Assembly (NCBI RefSeq): GCF_043641665.1
Contig: NC_092203.1
Span: 9,091,067-9,155,066 of the forward strand
Reading direction: 5' to 3'
DNA length: 64,000 nt
DNA from: Enoplosus armatus
Taxonomy: Eukaryota > Chordata > Actinopteri > Centrarchiformes > Enoplosidae
A model generated the notes under the pieces. The model ran no database searches. It was not told where the DNA came from and worked only from the letters and a program-made list of their open reading frames with translations. This document shows positions 29,001-39,246 of this stretch, one piece after another. Position numbers and translations under genes: made by a program. The first letter of the stretch is position 1. Each line of letters begins with the position of its first letter.

Positions 29001-32000
29001 TCGAGGGGATCTGCCTGACCCTGCAGCGACAGCCCATCATCTCTTTCCTCCCGCACCTTCGCTCGCTGATCAACGTCTGCGTCAACCTGGTGTGGAAACA
29101 CACACACATCCTTCTGTACAAATACTGTTTATTTTTAGATTATTGGTCGTTAATTTGTGTGTGTTGCCAGGTGATGGGTGTGGTTGGTCCCTCCAGCGTG
29201 GCAGATGGGCTACCTCTTCTCCACCTCAGCCCCTACCTATCCCCTCCGCTGCCCTTCAGCACAGCAGTGGTCCGGCTGGTTGCCCTGCAGATCCAGGTAG
29301 GATGAGCTTAACTCACCCGACTCCTCGCTGGACTTTCATTCATCAGCTACACCGATTGTTCCATTGTCTAATTTTCCCCCCTCCAAGGCCTTGAAGGAGG
29401 ACTTTCCGCTCAGCCATGTGATCTCACCGTTCACCAATCAGGAGAGGCGAGAGGGGATGCTGCTCAACCTGCTCATTCCCTTCGTGCTCACCGTGGGCTC
29501 TGGAAGCAAAGGTAAACGCTCACAGGCAGCTTTCAAACATGAAGCCACTCTTGTTTTTATGTTATTGTTTGAGCTCTTAGGTTGTTTTTAAGGTGCCATT
29601 TTTTTATTTTTATGATTCTTATTGACAATTGTTTTTCATGATCTTGAACTCACTGTTGTTGCTTTCCTGGTTACAAATATACATCAATCAAACTGTTAGA
29701 TTTAGTACCAATCAGTACCATTATCTGAAAGGTCTTAAACATAAATGCAGATCCACTGCTTGTGAGCTTGTTTGTATTTGTCTGTTTTTCCGTTTGCAGA
29801 CAGCCCCCACCTCGAGATGCCTGAGATCTTCCTGCTCCTCCAGACGGTCATCAATATCCTCCTGCCTCCTCGGATCATCTCCACCTCCCGCACCAAGAAC
29901 TTCATGCTGGACGCGTCCCCGGCTCACTGCTCCACCCCGGGCGACACGGGGAAGGACCTGCGCAGAGAGGGATTAGCCGAGTCCACCAGCCAGGCTGCGT
30001 ATCTGGGTATGAATGAGGAGGGAGAGCATTTTATAGCTTCTCTCGTTCCCACCACTTCCCCTTCTCACCCCTCCTTCCTTCCCTCTGCAGCTCTGAAGGT
30101 GGTGCTGGTTTGCTTTGAGCGCTCGTTGGGGAACCAGTGGTACCGGCTAAGCCTGCAGGTGAAAGAGATGGCTCTGAGAAAGGTGGGCGGCTTGGCCTTC
30201 TGGGACTTCATTGACTTTATTGTCCGAACCCGTATCCCTATCTTTGTCCTGCTGAGACCCTTCATACAGTGCAAGGTAAAGAACCAGGGAGCTCTGTTCA
30301 CTCACTTTAATTGTGCGTTCACTTGTGTACTATTTGCCTGTGTGTCTTCGTCTTCCTCACTGGTCCGTATTTGTTCATGTTGACATCTAGTTGTTGACCC
30401 AGCCGGCTGACTCACAGGAGGAGATTACGGCACGTCACCACATCGCGGACCAGCTTGAGCGCCGCTTCATCCCGCGACCTCTCTGCAAGAGCTCCCTGTT
30501 TGCAGAGTTCAACAATGAACTCAAGATCCTCAAGGAGGCCGTGCACAGCGGCTCCGGTCAGACACTGAAGCTAAAACTTCCATTTCTTGAATTTTTAACT
30601 TCTAGTTTTCTATTTAATCCTGTGTTTCTGTTTGACCCGCCCCCCCACCTTACAGCTTACCAGGGCAAGACGTCCATCAGCACAGTGGGCACCTCTACAT
30701 CCGCCTATCGCCTCAGTTTGGCCACGATGTCGCGCTCCAACACCGGCACCGGCACAGTTTGGGAGCAGGACAGCCAACCGTCCCGCCAGCCCTCCCAAGA
30801 CACGCTCAGCCGCACCGATGAAGATGATGAAGAGAGTCAGAAACATTTTCACATAATTTTCACATTTTGATATTTGTAGAAATCCGAACTGAACTCACCG
30901 CCCCCCCCCCTCCATCCGTCTCCCTCCAGATGACTCCATGAGTATCCCCAGTGTGGTGAGCGAGCACGAGGCCTTTTTGCCCAGAGTGATGGCGCAGCGC
31001 CGCTTCTCCAGCCACGCCACCGGCTCGGCAGCTTCGCAGCCCGAGGCCCCCCGCTCCACCATGCTGCCCAGCCACAGGTGACCCTCCCAACACACACACA
31101 CACTCATGCATGCACACACATACACACTGAAACACAAGCAAGCATGAAGTTTAACTTTTCTTCGAGTGTTGTTTCTTTAATGGACAGGAAGAGTTTTGGG
31201 TACGTGCACAAACAACTCACAGATTATAGTTTGACTTTGGACATACGTATAAAAGACATTCACGCGGCACAAATAACAAAGAAAAGATCCCACACACTGT
31301 CCCACACTTTCTTTATCAAACAGACAATGTTTCAGTGTCAACGAGGATCTGGCCTCCTTTAAATCTGAGGAGGAACAACATTGACTGTTTGATAAGTTAA
31401 GTGTCCTGCTCTTGGACAACATGCAGGACGTTTTCTTCATTATTTGTCCTGCAGGATGTAAAAGTTGAGCTGGACAGAAATAATCTCACTGGGTGAAACC
31501 TCAAGTGGAGCCAATAAAAAGAGGTTTTCTGTTGTATTTTCACGTCATCTCATTCTGAACGGAGGAATACTGACAGAAAAAACTACAAGCAACAATTTAT
31601 TTAACCTTCTACTGTTAAAACTGAGGTCAGACTCCACCAATGAGATTATGTCTTGGCTTATGTTTCTGTAAAATGCAGAATTAACATTTAGAAAAGGATC
31701 AACGTCATATCCCACAACCACAGTCATTGTTTCTGTGTATATCTCTGTTGATTTCTAATGTTTTTATTCAACAGTCTCAGAGCAGCTTTGTGACTCTGTA
31801 TCTTGGTAAGAAAGCTGTGGTCAGAGCGAATGCCCTGGCCTCCCGCCCTGCTCTCGGTGGCTCAGGGACGTGGGTGGTGGTGGATCTCGACTACACTCCC
31901 TAAACTCCCGTTCTCCCCCTTCGCCCCCCTTTTTACAGTGAACCCAATGTGCTAGATGAGTCCCAGGGCCTTCTGCAGGAGGGTAACCTCTCTAGGTACA

Positions 32001-33331
32001 GTGGCCCTCTCTCTGTGTGTGTCCCATTGGTGCGTTCTTGCATCTGTCCGCCAGTGGGAGGGGCATCGCCTCGGGACGGCCTCCTCTATTGGCCGCCTCG
32101 CCGTTGATCACTCATCCACATTCAATCAAATCGCCTTGGCCCGCCACACCTCCCCTCACCCCCCTGTCTCTATCTCTTTCTGTGTGGGTCCAGTGTGCCT
32201 TGTCTCTGTCCTCTACCCCCCCCCCACCACTTCCTTTTGAGCTCCACACTGACCCTCATCTTCTCAGCTCATCTGCTGTGCTATCCTAACCAGGTCCCTC
32301 CCCCTCTAAAAAAAAAAACTAAAGAGGGCCCCCGCAGCCCGGGGCCCGGGAGCTCTGCCTCTGTTTCTCCTCTGTTAGCTGTGGGTCTTTCCAGTTGATG
32401 TGCCATCAACAAAGTCAGCCTCTCTCCCATTGGTGCCATGGTGTTTCATACTGTTTACGTGTCTATCAGGCTTCTCGCTGATCAAATTGGGCGTCCTACT
32501 CTGGATACCAATCTGTAGGGGCAAGGGGGAACTGGGGTGGCAACCATAATACAAGGACACTCTTGCTGTTTGCTTTGTCCAGTTTTGCTTTCGAGAACTT
32601 CAAATCTGATGTAGTGTCACGCTTAAAAAAGGGGGATTTTAAATATATATATTTATAAGAGAATAAAAAAAGACAATTTGCATATCATCACACCAGTTTC
32701 TATTGTCAGCGTTGCTACTCCAGCCCCTACTATCCCTTGTTGTGTTTTAAGTGTATGAATCGTGGCAGCACTGTTTTCTCTGCACTGTGATTGGGTGTCT
32801 CGTAACATACTGTGTGTGTCGTGCAGTGAGTGAACAAGTAGAATAGCAGCGACATCTTGTTGTGGTCAGAGATGTGGTCAGACAGCGAGCACAGCTGGGC
32901 AATGCGGTGGCCTTTTGTTTCTTTCATGGTGATGCATTTCTGTGTGTTTTGTGTGTACGCGTGTGTGTGTGTGTGTGTGTGTGTGTGACTGCAAATGTGT
33001 GTATGTGTCCATCTGATTGGTTGTACCAGGGTTGCCAGTGTGCAGAGTGAACCGGGCCAGCAGAACCTTCTGATCCAGCCTCCGTTAGGAAGAAAGCGAG
33101 GCCTCAGACAGGTGTGGACGTCGACTTTGTCTTATCACATCTGTCGTATTGCATGCATTTTAAAAGACATTCAAGTTTGCATAAAAAATGCATGACTACG
33201 TCTCTGCAGCTGCGACGCCCCCTGCTGTCCATTCCAAAGAATGAACCACGTGGTCGATCTGGAGCGAGGCTCTCGACAACCCGCAGGAGCATCCAGCCCA
33301 AGAACAAACCACTGGGTAACAACACACTTCA

Positions 33332-33375
<44 letters not shown>

Positions 33376-34681
33376 GATAAGGGACGATGAAAGCACATGT
33401 TTGTCTGTCGTGAAATTTAAAAGAAGTATGAGACCAGACTTACCCTGCACTTCAGATCAAGCACACAACAAGCCAAATCTAGACGTTAAATAGTAACAGT
33501 AAAACACGTGATTTAATGTGTGTGTGCTGACTTGAACTGACCCGTCCTCCCCACTCACAACCTCTGTCTTTGTTCCAATGCTGTTTGTTGTGCCACCTGT
33601 CACCAGACTGACTCTTCTCACTCTGTTCTGTCTCATGCCTTATGTTTCGAAATAAAGAAACTTTATTGGACTGTGAAGGTGAGACACAACCCTTAACCCT
33701 TCCTCTCCACCCTGCAACGGCCCGCCCCTTTTTATCTGCAACCTCACCCAATAGGGCGCTCTGCATGTCTGTCTTGCATCCCTTCCCAGACCCCTGCCTA
33801 CCCCTCCTGTCCCATCCCTGCCTCCACTCTCTTTGGTGGTGCTGATGTGTTAGCGGGTCGCTATCTGGCGTCTCTGTTTTGACCACGCGTGCATGCGTGT
33901 GTGTCCACAGCGCACGGAGACCAAAAGAGGTCGGTCACCTTTACAGAGAATCAAAGCCAGCAGCCGCCTGCGACGCCCGGCGCTGTGGACCCCCCAGCTG
34001 AGGGCAGGAAAGCCAGTCCTGCCCTTTCAAAGTCTCCGACGCTGGAAGTGCCCTCTGCCTCCTCAGCCACGGTCACTGCCGACCTGCACGGTCCTGCGAA
34101 CACACAGGTAGGAGCCGCAGACCTGACCCTGCAAGTGTGGAGGCTGTATCTCATTTTACAAGCTGTGTATTTGTCCCAAGGTCCCCTCAGCCATGAGCAG
34201 CAAGGACAAGAGAGAGCAGTGGGGCCTCCGCAGCAGCCTCTCCCCTCCCCCCTCCATCTCCCGCCCCTCCACCCCAACACCCCCATCCCGAACCTGCTCC
34301 CCGCTGCCCCTCTCCCGAACCTGCTCCCCTCTCGCCTTGTCCCGCACCTCCTCTCCTCTCCCTCCACCTCTCCCCGTGCTGGGCTCTGCGCCGGCCCCAG
34401 GTCCCCCGCCGCCGCCGCCCCTGCCTCCAGCCCCTTTCCTGCCTCCCCCACCGCCGGGGCCGCCCAGGATCAGAGAGAGCCCCGGGGACGAGGACACCAC
34501 GGCGCTCCTGCCTCGCAGCGACACCCTGCTGCAGCTCAGCGAGGACGACGGCACAGAGAACCCCCTCCTCACTCCGCTGCTGTCCCACCCCTCGCCCCGC
34601 AGGTCACCCCGCCGGTCACCCCGCAGGTTGCCTCTGCCCCTCTCCCCCGTAGACCTGGACCTGGATGAGTCCCACGTCTGA
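363..34681 (+). CDS. unc80: UNC80, NALCN channel complex scaffold subunit (5' end off the window)
   Basis: UNC80 is a very large, mostly helical protein that bridges UNC79 and the NALCN sodium-leak channel at the neuronal plasma membrane and supports the resting sodium conductance. I placed 63 coding exons by splice sites and phase. Joined, they give one open frame of about 3,347 residues (without the microexon), against roughly 3,260 for the human protein. The match to vertebrate UNC80 runs in order from the stretch SFERVLVENKLHGLSPALSE near the N terminus to the terminal LDESHV and stop at 34,679-34,681. The first ~50 residues lie upstream of the window. The protein has no signal peptide or channel pore; the extra length comes mainly from a Gly-rich loop (exon 11) and a Pro-rich final exon. 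Exon coordinates are in the five block entries. All introns are GT-AG. Identity is very secure; some small exon choices (14, 20) are alternatives. Confidence 0.97.
3128..3193. repeat. (CA)33 microsatellite
   Basis: An uninterrupted CA dinucleotide run of about 66 bp in an unc80 intron. It is the longest perfect microsatellite in the unc80 region. Confidence 0.98.
4584..4618. repeat. (GT)n microsatellite
   Basis: A perfect GT run of about 34 bp within an unc80 intron. Confidence 0.97.
10100..10680 (+). repeat. Dispersed acanthomorph repeat, copy 1
   Basis: This intronic block has the phrases typical of an abundant percomorph repeat: 'acatgctcacaatgacactg', 'catcttagtttagtgtgttagcaggctaac', 'atttcagtctggaccaaagtg' and 'cctagagccccaccgctagcttggct'. 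Related copies occur at 21,390-21,850 (opposite orientation) and 63,780-63,960. It has no open reading frame. I do not assign a class; it is recognised only by resemblance to sequences common in spiny-rayed fish genomes. Confidence 0.7.
11589..11603 (+). other. unc80: Candidate 15-nt microexon of unc80
   Basis: A 15-base segment lies inside the 2.27-kb intron between exons ending 9868 and starting 12143. It has a strong polypyrimidine tract and acceptor (gcctcttttctcttgcag) and a strong donor (gtgaga). The upstream exon ends in phase 1 and the microexon is a multiple of three, so inclusion keeps frame and changes the junction TD-NKAGF to TD-KYGSAD-KAGF. A TGC lies immediately before the AG, the arrangement favoured by the neural microexon regulator SRRM4. 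UNC80 is neuronal, so a brain-enriched microexon would fit. No transcript evidence is available here. Confidence 0.6.
11589..16534 (+). CDS. unc80: unc80 exons 14-20
   Basis: Exons: 11589-11603 (15-nt microexon, see separate entry), 12143-12291, 13311-13474, 14080-14178, 14392-14600, 16110-16216, 16381-16474 (or to 16534 with a second donor). They encode the blocks KAGFGNNFTTGDNKSVAQTM, LYCDIRQLVQFIKEAHGNVF, the Ser/Arg-rich linker DRRSRSRSRRISLRKKLKLP, and NWLKRSSLSGLTDGVEDLLD followed by FIRQSSKVKFTSAVKLSEGG. This Ser-rich middle region is likely disordered and phosphorylated (inference). Exon 17 begins right after a (TG)n tract that abuts its 3' splice site (cgcgcgcag), so tract length may affect splicing. 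Confidence 0.92.
14038..14069. repeat. (TG)n tract abutting a splice acceptor
   Basis: A TG run of about 32 bp sits directly upstream of the acceptor of unc80 exon 17 (tgtacgcgcgcag). TG tracts next to 3' splice sites are known to modulate exon inclusion in other genes (for example CFTR exon 9). Any effect here is inference. Confidence 0.9.
14601..16109 (+). other. 1.5-kb unc80 intron
   Basis: Intron between exons 18 and 19. It contains a short (TG)n at 16,019-16,038 and otherwise AT-rich sequence. Short open frames near 15,080-15,490 have no matching splice phases or recognisable protein content. Confidence 0.7.
16475..16534 (+). other. unc80: Alternative 60-nt extension of unc80 exon 20
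   Basis: Exon 20 has two usable donors: CTCG|gtaaat after 16474 and GATG|gtagac after 16534. The difference is exactly 60 nt with no stop, adding a basic segment (GKWRSGRRNPSKLHHTEEKD). Both join exon 21 in the same phase. Either product is open, so this is a plausible alternative 5' splice site. I cannot tell which is the main form. Confidence 0.5.
17652..20953 (+). CDS. unc80: unc80 exons 21-32
   Basis: Exons: 17652-17824, 17939-18151, 18238-18373, 18540-18673, 18869-19046, 19153-19362, 19445-19542, 19639-19842, 19922-20029, 20125-20263, 20531-20712, 20822-20953. They form a compact cluster with short introns (about 80-270 bp). Landmarks are VNLGAIRQGMKRFQFLLNCC, EAPVVARASLFLECARFVHR, CPFALKMAACQLLLEITTFL, the basic segment RKIRIGGSRLLQIKG, IMILLCNQQSFICTHIDFCH, VMSLSPAPLSLLIKAAPILT and FRYQVWPRMEEGAQQIFK. 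This is the most conserved part of UNC80, and its repeated helix-pair look fits the HEAT/armadillo-like solenoid known for the family. Mammalian UNC80 is closely similar throughout. Confidence 0.95.
20954..23036 (+). other. 2.1-kb unc80 intron
   Basis: The intron between exons 32 and 33 (EDQS / KSFSARAVS). Apart from the inverted dispersed repeat it is AT-rich with no recognised exon. Confidence 0.7.
21390..21850 (-). repeat. Dispersed acanthomorph repeat, copy 2 (inverted)
   Basis: On the minus strand this reads 'agctgaggctgacgggagagtcg ... ccatccaatagttgtggagacatttcactt ... catccctagagccgcgccgct'. That is the same family as copies at 10,100 and 63,780. It lies within the 2.1-kb intron before unc80 exon 33. 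The ends are approximate. Confidence 0.7.
23037..27736 (+). CDS. unc80: unc80 exons 33-50
   Basis: Exons: 23037-23223, 23367-23495, 23580-23723, 23852-23952, 24039-24125, 24233-24416, 24510-24604, 24826-24915, 25101-25202, 25282-25462, 25556-25821, 25932-26066, 26219-26357, 26516-26612, 26709-26879, 26972-27064, 27153-27371, 27536-27736. Landmarks are SRSHQRAEHILKNLQQEEEK, VFPACICAAVLPIVHLMEDG, YFVRTPCEWGMDAISATLTF, the junction GTKTLVVHGQNECDIPTQLP, VRDIYPFRRSVSPQLNLVHM, LFGLDTLHKVLWIKLLEEMF, and CTEFYKHCGPRLKILQN. Exon 48 joins exon 49 directly (NTR-DNLHLL). The insert remembered from mammals between these points (YQEQGAKLHFI) has no exon in the 88-bp intron. Confidence 0.95.
27737..28965 (+). 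other. 1.2-kb unc80 intron with repeat fragment
   Basis: The intron between exons 50 and 51. Around 28,241-28,330 is a fragment resembling a common fish repeat tail (aaactttatttgtacagcacatttcatacatac...). Nothing else was recognised. Confidence 0.6.
28966..34681 (+). CDS. unc80: unc80 exons 51-63 and stop codon
   Basis: Exons: 28966-29089, 29171-29296, 29388-29511, 29800-30006, 30091-30275, 30391-30556, 30656-30835, 30930-31077, 31939-31995, 33030-33111, 33210-33315, 33911-34107, 34181-34681. Landmarks are RQPIISFLPHLRSLINVCVN, LSHVISPFTNQERREGMLLN, FWDFIDFIVRTRIPIFVLLR, YQGKTSISTVGTSTSAYRLS and GARLSTTRRSIQPKNKP. From exon 57 on, the sequence turns into a Ser/Pro/Arg-rich tail, likely disordered. 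The last exon (501 nt) is unusually proline-rich before the conserved DESHV terminus. The introns here are longer and hold (GT)n tracts at 32,961 and 33,334. Confidence 0.93.
32961..32988. repeat. (GT)n microsatellite
   Basis: A GT run about 40 bp upstream of the acceptor of unc80 exon 60. Confidence 0.95.
33334..33368. repeat. (GT)n microsatellite just downstream of an exon
   Basis: A GT run of about 35 bp beginning roughly 20 bp after the donor of unc80 exon 61. Confidence 0.95.
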
Positions 34682-36960
34682 GAGGATTGTATTTTTCTAT
34701 GTGTAGCCGAAGCCACATGCCATACAGATACTGCAGGGTACGGATAACAGGGAGGCTGCGGCACACATGTCAAAACATGACCATCTAAAAGTACAGGAAA
34801 GAAAGGGAATGTACAGGCAGGAGAAGTGTGGGTTTTCTGTTCTCCACACTAACACCCTGCCTCTTCAAGTGTGTCTATAACCCACTGACTTTATTTCTGT
34901 TGCATCTGTAGCCCCGGGTCCTAACTTCCATTTGTTTTCCGCTCAGCTTTTCCCTGAAACTAAACTGCTCTCTCGTCAGTCCGTCCTCTCTCCGTGGGTC
35001 TCTTATTGTAGCTTTGTAGTGTTGAGTATCAACATCCGTTCTCATGGCGACACACCCTGAGGGTTGAATGTATGCTTTAGCAGCAATCTACCTTATTACT
35101 CCTCTCCTTCATCATAGAAACGGATTATTAAATGTGCTGGTCTACTCTCCCCCGAGAGCAAAGATTTATTTTTTAATGATATTTTATTTAAAGTATTCAA
35201 AGTACTAATAATTCTGGTGAATAATTATTAAAGCTCAGAAATTGATATTTAACTAATTAATGCGTCTAATACTAAATGTTAAAGATAAAGTCTATATTTA
35301 GGAGATCTATATAAATGAACTTGTACAGGTTGTAAAGGAGGTTTATTAAGAGCCATTCTAAAGTGATGGGTGAAATGAGCGCCTTTTTTATTAAATGATA
35401 TACACTAAATATACAATACAGTATATGTATATTAAATAATTTATGTGATTATATGGAACTGGAGCAAGAAATTAGATTTTATATTTTAAAAGTTTTTTCA
35501 GTGTGTTGATTCTGTCCACAGAACAAGTCGAGTACATTTGCAATTAAGCTTTCAGTAATAAAAGACAGAAGTTCACTTAAATCCGGTGCTACTCAGTGGA
35601 GGTCAGGAACTGGCATCCCAACAGCAGACATGGCTAGCCACAGCTAAACTAAATGTACTTTTGGATTACCTGTTATTTCCTTTTCCATATAATTAGTAGC
35701 TAAATCACAGCTAAACTCCTGCTAAAGCTAACTTGCAGAACTTCAAATGATTTGATTTGTTGGTAAGCTTGAAATTGTATATTTATAGGTATTAAAGCAT
35801 AACCGATTACATTGATTTCAGTATACATTTTTATAGTAGACGAATAGACAGCAAAACACAGATATACTTAATTCCTGAAACTGCTGTAAATGATCAAAAT
35901 ACACTAAATTAAATGGGGATCCACCATCGACTTGTTCAGTGGACATTTTAACTCAGTTCAGTGATGATAAACCAGCTGACGGCTCTCATTGTGCAATCCT
36001 AACGTCGAACATGTCTTATTAATCCTACAGTGTGTGTTGCGCCGCTCAGTGTCTCAGCAGAATATTTTATTTGTGACCAAAGACTGTATCTTTATCTTGT
36101 GTTTCTGCGGTCTAAAAGAAAACACCAACCTTTACAGAAGGCTCTGTCACTTGTCCAGATGTTGCAGTGCTGCTCATGTTGTTTTGTTTTTGTGTGTCTG
36201 TGATGTTTGTCTCATGCTCACAGACTCCTTTTTATTGCGACTGTGATGAAGCGATGCAGTAGATAGCCGTTACCTCGTTGCTCATTCCATGCCTTAATGG
36301 AGAAATATCAACATGTCTGTTTATATGACCTCATACCTCCAAACGCCCACTTTTAATCCACTAATCTCAAACATGACTATTTATTTTAGGATGAAACACA
36401 TTTTTTTGTATGTAAAAAGTGCTAACTTTCCCCTGCTTTCCCCTTTTCATCAATAACAATGACATTAAATCATCACATAATACAGGATCGATATGTGCCA
36501 TAATCCACACCAACGCACTGTGAGTGTTTTGTTATTGGCTGCTTCTCAATTATGTGTCAGTGTTTTTAGTGTATTTAACATTCTTTCTTTTGACTTTTTG
36601 TGTCAACGACAGCTCAGTTAAACATTTAAATTGTGTTCTTAATAAAAACACATATTAATCCCCTGTTTCTAATTTAAATGTACAACATTACAACAGGGGA
36701 AATGCAGTAAGTAAATGTTTCTGGAATGCATTCTTGTCCTGTCCTCTGAATCCCTGTTTTCCACAATGCAAAACAAATCTTAAATTCATAACACACACAC
36801 ACACACACACTCTATACTTCTACATCATATTAGAGTCTTATAGAAGTACACAGAGGGCCACTGTACTGTTGAATCTGAATTCCCTTTAAATGTAATGTGT
36901 CAAATTATGTCTTCTTTGTGCAAAGTTCAAATAAACTACAGTATATCAGAATATTTCTGG
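34682..36960 (+). other. unc80: unc80 3' untranslated region (inferred)
   Basis: AT-rich sequence with no convincing coding exon follows the unc80 stop. AATAAA-type signals occur near 35,558 and at 36,930-36,935 (in caaataaactac), the latter a good candidate for the distal polyadenylation signal. A (CA)n tract lies near 36,790. The end of the transcript is inferred from the signals only. Confidence 0.5.
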
Positions 36961-37204
36961 AATATTTAAATAAATGGATATTGTTTACAATGTTTTTTCT
37001 GCTTTCTGTCCATTTCTAACTGTGGAGAAAACAGCAGGTTATAGTCAGTAAGTATAGTCATTTCCCATGTCCGAGTGGCAGTTCTGGAAAAGTTTAAAAT
37101 ACCAACGTCAAGGTTGAAATCCTCCAATTGATATTTCTGAAGACTGACAGCTCCAACAGGTGCACTGCTGACTTCCCTTGGTGGGAAGACATGCTGGTCC
37201 AGTG

Positions 37205-37605
37205 TGTACTGGTGGATAAGGCAGATGCACAGCTGTCCCAAAACCAAATGGTTGTGGGTTCAAGCCCGAAGTGATGTTTAACTTTTAAAAACCACCATGT
37301 CCTGATTGAAAAGCTTTGAGGTGAAGAGTACAACCAATCAGAGTCTCGTTTAGTCAGCTTTGTATTGGATTAAAGATTCTGAACCAATAATCATGTCAGT
37401 CCATCCAACAGACATTTCACTAAAAGACAAAAATGTCAGGTTCTATCCCCGGGTGTCTCTGTGACTTTAAAGTCTGATGTCCAAAAGAAAAAGTGAAAAG
37501 CTCTAAAAGAACAATGCTAAGTGTCTTAAAACAAATAGCTCAGGCTGTTGGGATGCTGCTTAGAAGGTTTAAGGTTGTGAGTTCGATTCTTATTAAATTC
37601 ACTGA
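37205..37605 (+). repeat. Two degenerate tRNA-like modules
   Basis: Two ~70-nt segments (37,205-37,273 and 37,534-37,600) have split RNA polymerase III promoter-like motifs: an A-box-like tggtggataagg or tagctcaggctg, then a B-box-like gggttcaagcc or gagttcgattc. They are weaker relatives of the modules in the tandem array that follows. They are unlikely to be functional tRNA genes. Confidence 0.45.
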
Positions 37606-37668
37606 ATTTTAAAGTCCAACACCCTTTGTGACTGAAGGTTGTGAGTTCGAGAAAGGTGAACAGCGTCA

Positions 37669-38240
37669 GATTGAATAGTTCAGTGGGTTAGGGCCCAGCT
37701 CAGAAGGGCTGAGGTTGTGGGTTCAATTCTTATGAATCTCAGTGCGTTTTTAAAGTCCAACACCCAAAATGAACAAATAAAAGCGCCCGGAGAACAAGTT
37801 CAAATGCAAAGGGGCCTCGGTGGTGCGGTGGGTTTGTCTGTGACCGTAAGACATCAGCGTTGGAGCTGGTGCAGTGTCCGGTTCGAATCCCCTTTTGACC
37901 GAAGGTTGTGAGTTCGATCCCTTTTCTAATTTCACAATTTTAAAGTTGGATGTCCAAAAGAAAAAGTCAAGAGCGCAGAGAGAGAAAGGTGAACTGTGTC
38001 AGATTGAATAGCTCAGTGGGTTAGGGCCCAGCTCAGAGGGTCTGAGGTTGTGGGTTCAATTCTTATGAATCTCAGTGCGTTTTTAAAGTCCAACACCCAA
38101 AATGAACAAATAAAAGCGCCCGGAGAACAGGTTCAAATGCGAAGGGGCCTCGGTGGTGCAGTGGGTTTGTCTGTGACCGTAAGACATCGGCGTTGGAGCT
38201 GGTGCAGTGTCCGGTTCGAATCCCCTTCGTGGCCGGGACC
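37669..38240 (+). repeat. Tandem 333-bp units with paired tRNA-like modules (left)
   Basis: Two copies of a unit are offset by exactly 333 bp (module starts 37,669 and 38,002; 37,813 and 38,146). Each unit has module A (37,669-37,738; 38,002-38,071), with A-box tagctcagtggg in the second copy (tagttcagtggg in the first) and B-box gggttcaattc, and module B (37,813-37,896; 38,146-38,234), with A-box tggtgcagtggg in the second copy (tggtgcggtggg in the first) and B-box ggttcgaatcc. Module A folds on paper into D, anticodon and T stems with wobble pairs. Module B has a 6-of-7 acceptor-like stem (ggcctcg/cgtggcc), a tgtct/agaca stem and a long variable region. They look like tRNA-derived sequences, not intact tRNA genes. 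Confidence 0.75.
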
Positions 38241-38457
38241 TGGAGCGTCACGACACGGGTGGTTGCATGAGTGGTGGCACGGGCGGTGAAATCGGGAGGG
38301 GGCCGTGTCCCCTCCCGAACTTTCCACAGATAGACACGGGGGGTTATGAGGAATGTAAATTTAAAAAAAATCTGCTTTGCAACATACATTGAAAAAATAT
38401 AGCCACACCCCCCCACTTCCTGTTTCAATCATTTTTAAATCAGAATTGGGGGCTGGA

Positions 38458-39246
38458 GCACATGCTGCAAACATTTGGGTAAGTGCGATTGCATTTCAAT
38501 TTACATGGACAAACAAATAAGATTCAATGTGTAGTTCTTTCATTAACTTGGAAATCATGTCGGTATGCATACTCAACTAACCAGGAATTACATTTAGCGA
38601 ATTTAGCATGCTTTAATCCCACATGTTCTATTGTTTGGCTAAAGCTAACATGCTAAGCCTCAGAGGCCTTGGAATTCAAAGGAACTCATTTACTTGAAAA
38701 TTCAGGTTCACAAACATGGAAATAGAAAATTAAGACTGACTTGGTTTAAAGAGGAGGATTATTTCTTAGCGTTTACTTTCAATACCAACACTTTCTATCA
38801 ATCAGACAACAACTCAAGTAAACAACTTTGAAAACATATACTGCCGTGGTTTAGTGTGTAACGTCAAATTTAACAAGTGACGAGCACCTGCAGCCAATTA
38901 CCTGGACGATTGATAGATAATCAACTACATGAACGTTAAAGAGATTACACTTGTCAAACAAATCAAGCAAATCAGTTCCTTTCAATTCCAACAGCCAACA
39001 AGTCAATAAGTTTGATAAACAGCAGAAAATATCACTTTGGAGCTTAGCATGTTAGCTTTAGCAGAACAATGGAACATGTGGGATTAAAACATGCTAACTT
39101 AGCGAAATCTAACTCCTGGTTAGCTCAGTATGCATGCTGACATCATTTACAAGTTGATGAAAGAACTACACATTCAATCTTATTTCTTTGCACATGTAAA
39201 TCAATTGAAATGCAATCGCGCTCACCCAAATGTTTGCAGCATGTGC
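38458..39246. mobile_element. 789-bp foldback element with ~240-bp inverted termini (left arm)
   Basis: The left end (gcacatgctgcaaacatttg) reappears inverted at the right end (caaatgtttgcagcatgtgc). The inverted similarity extends about 240 bp inward, through catgttctattgtttggctaaagc and its mirror, with small indels. The centre (about 38,700-39,000) is unique and non-coding. This layout fits a non-autonomous foldback or MITE-type DNA element. The superfamily is unknown; no target duplication was established. Confidence 0.7.

Noticed and set aside
34156..34773. Long minus-strand open frame opposite the last unc80 exon (Gly/Arg-rich)
   Set aside because: It is the shadow of the proline-rich sense exon; no splice sites or homology support it.
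37813..38234. Functional tRNA genes
   Set aside because: T-stem pairing in module B is poor and the anticodon loop has the wrong size; the A and B boxes suggest tRNA-derived sequence, not working tRNAs.
37717..38289. Repeated open frames starting MGSILMNLSAFLKS in the tandem units and their mirrors
   Set aside because: They repeat only because the DNA unit repeats every 333 bp; there is no promoter, homology or codon signal, and the unit is tRNA-like.
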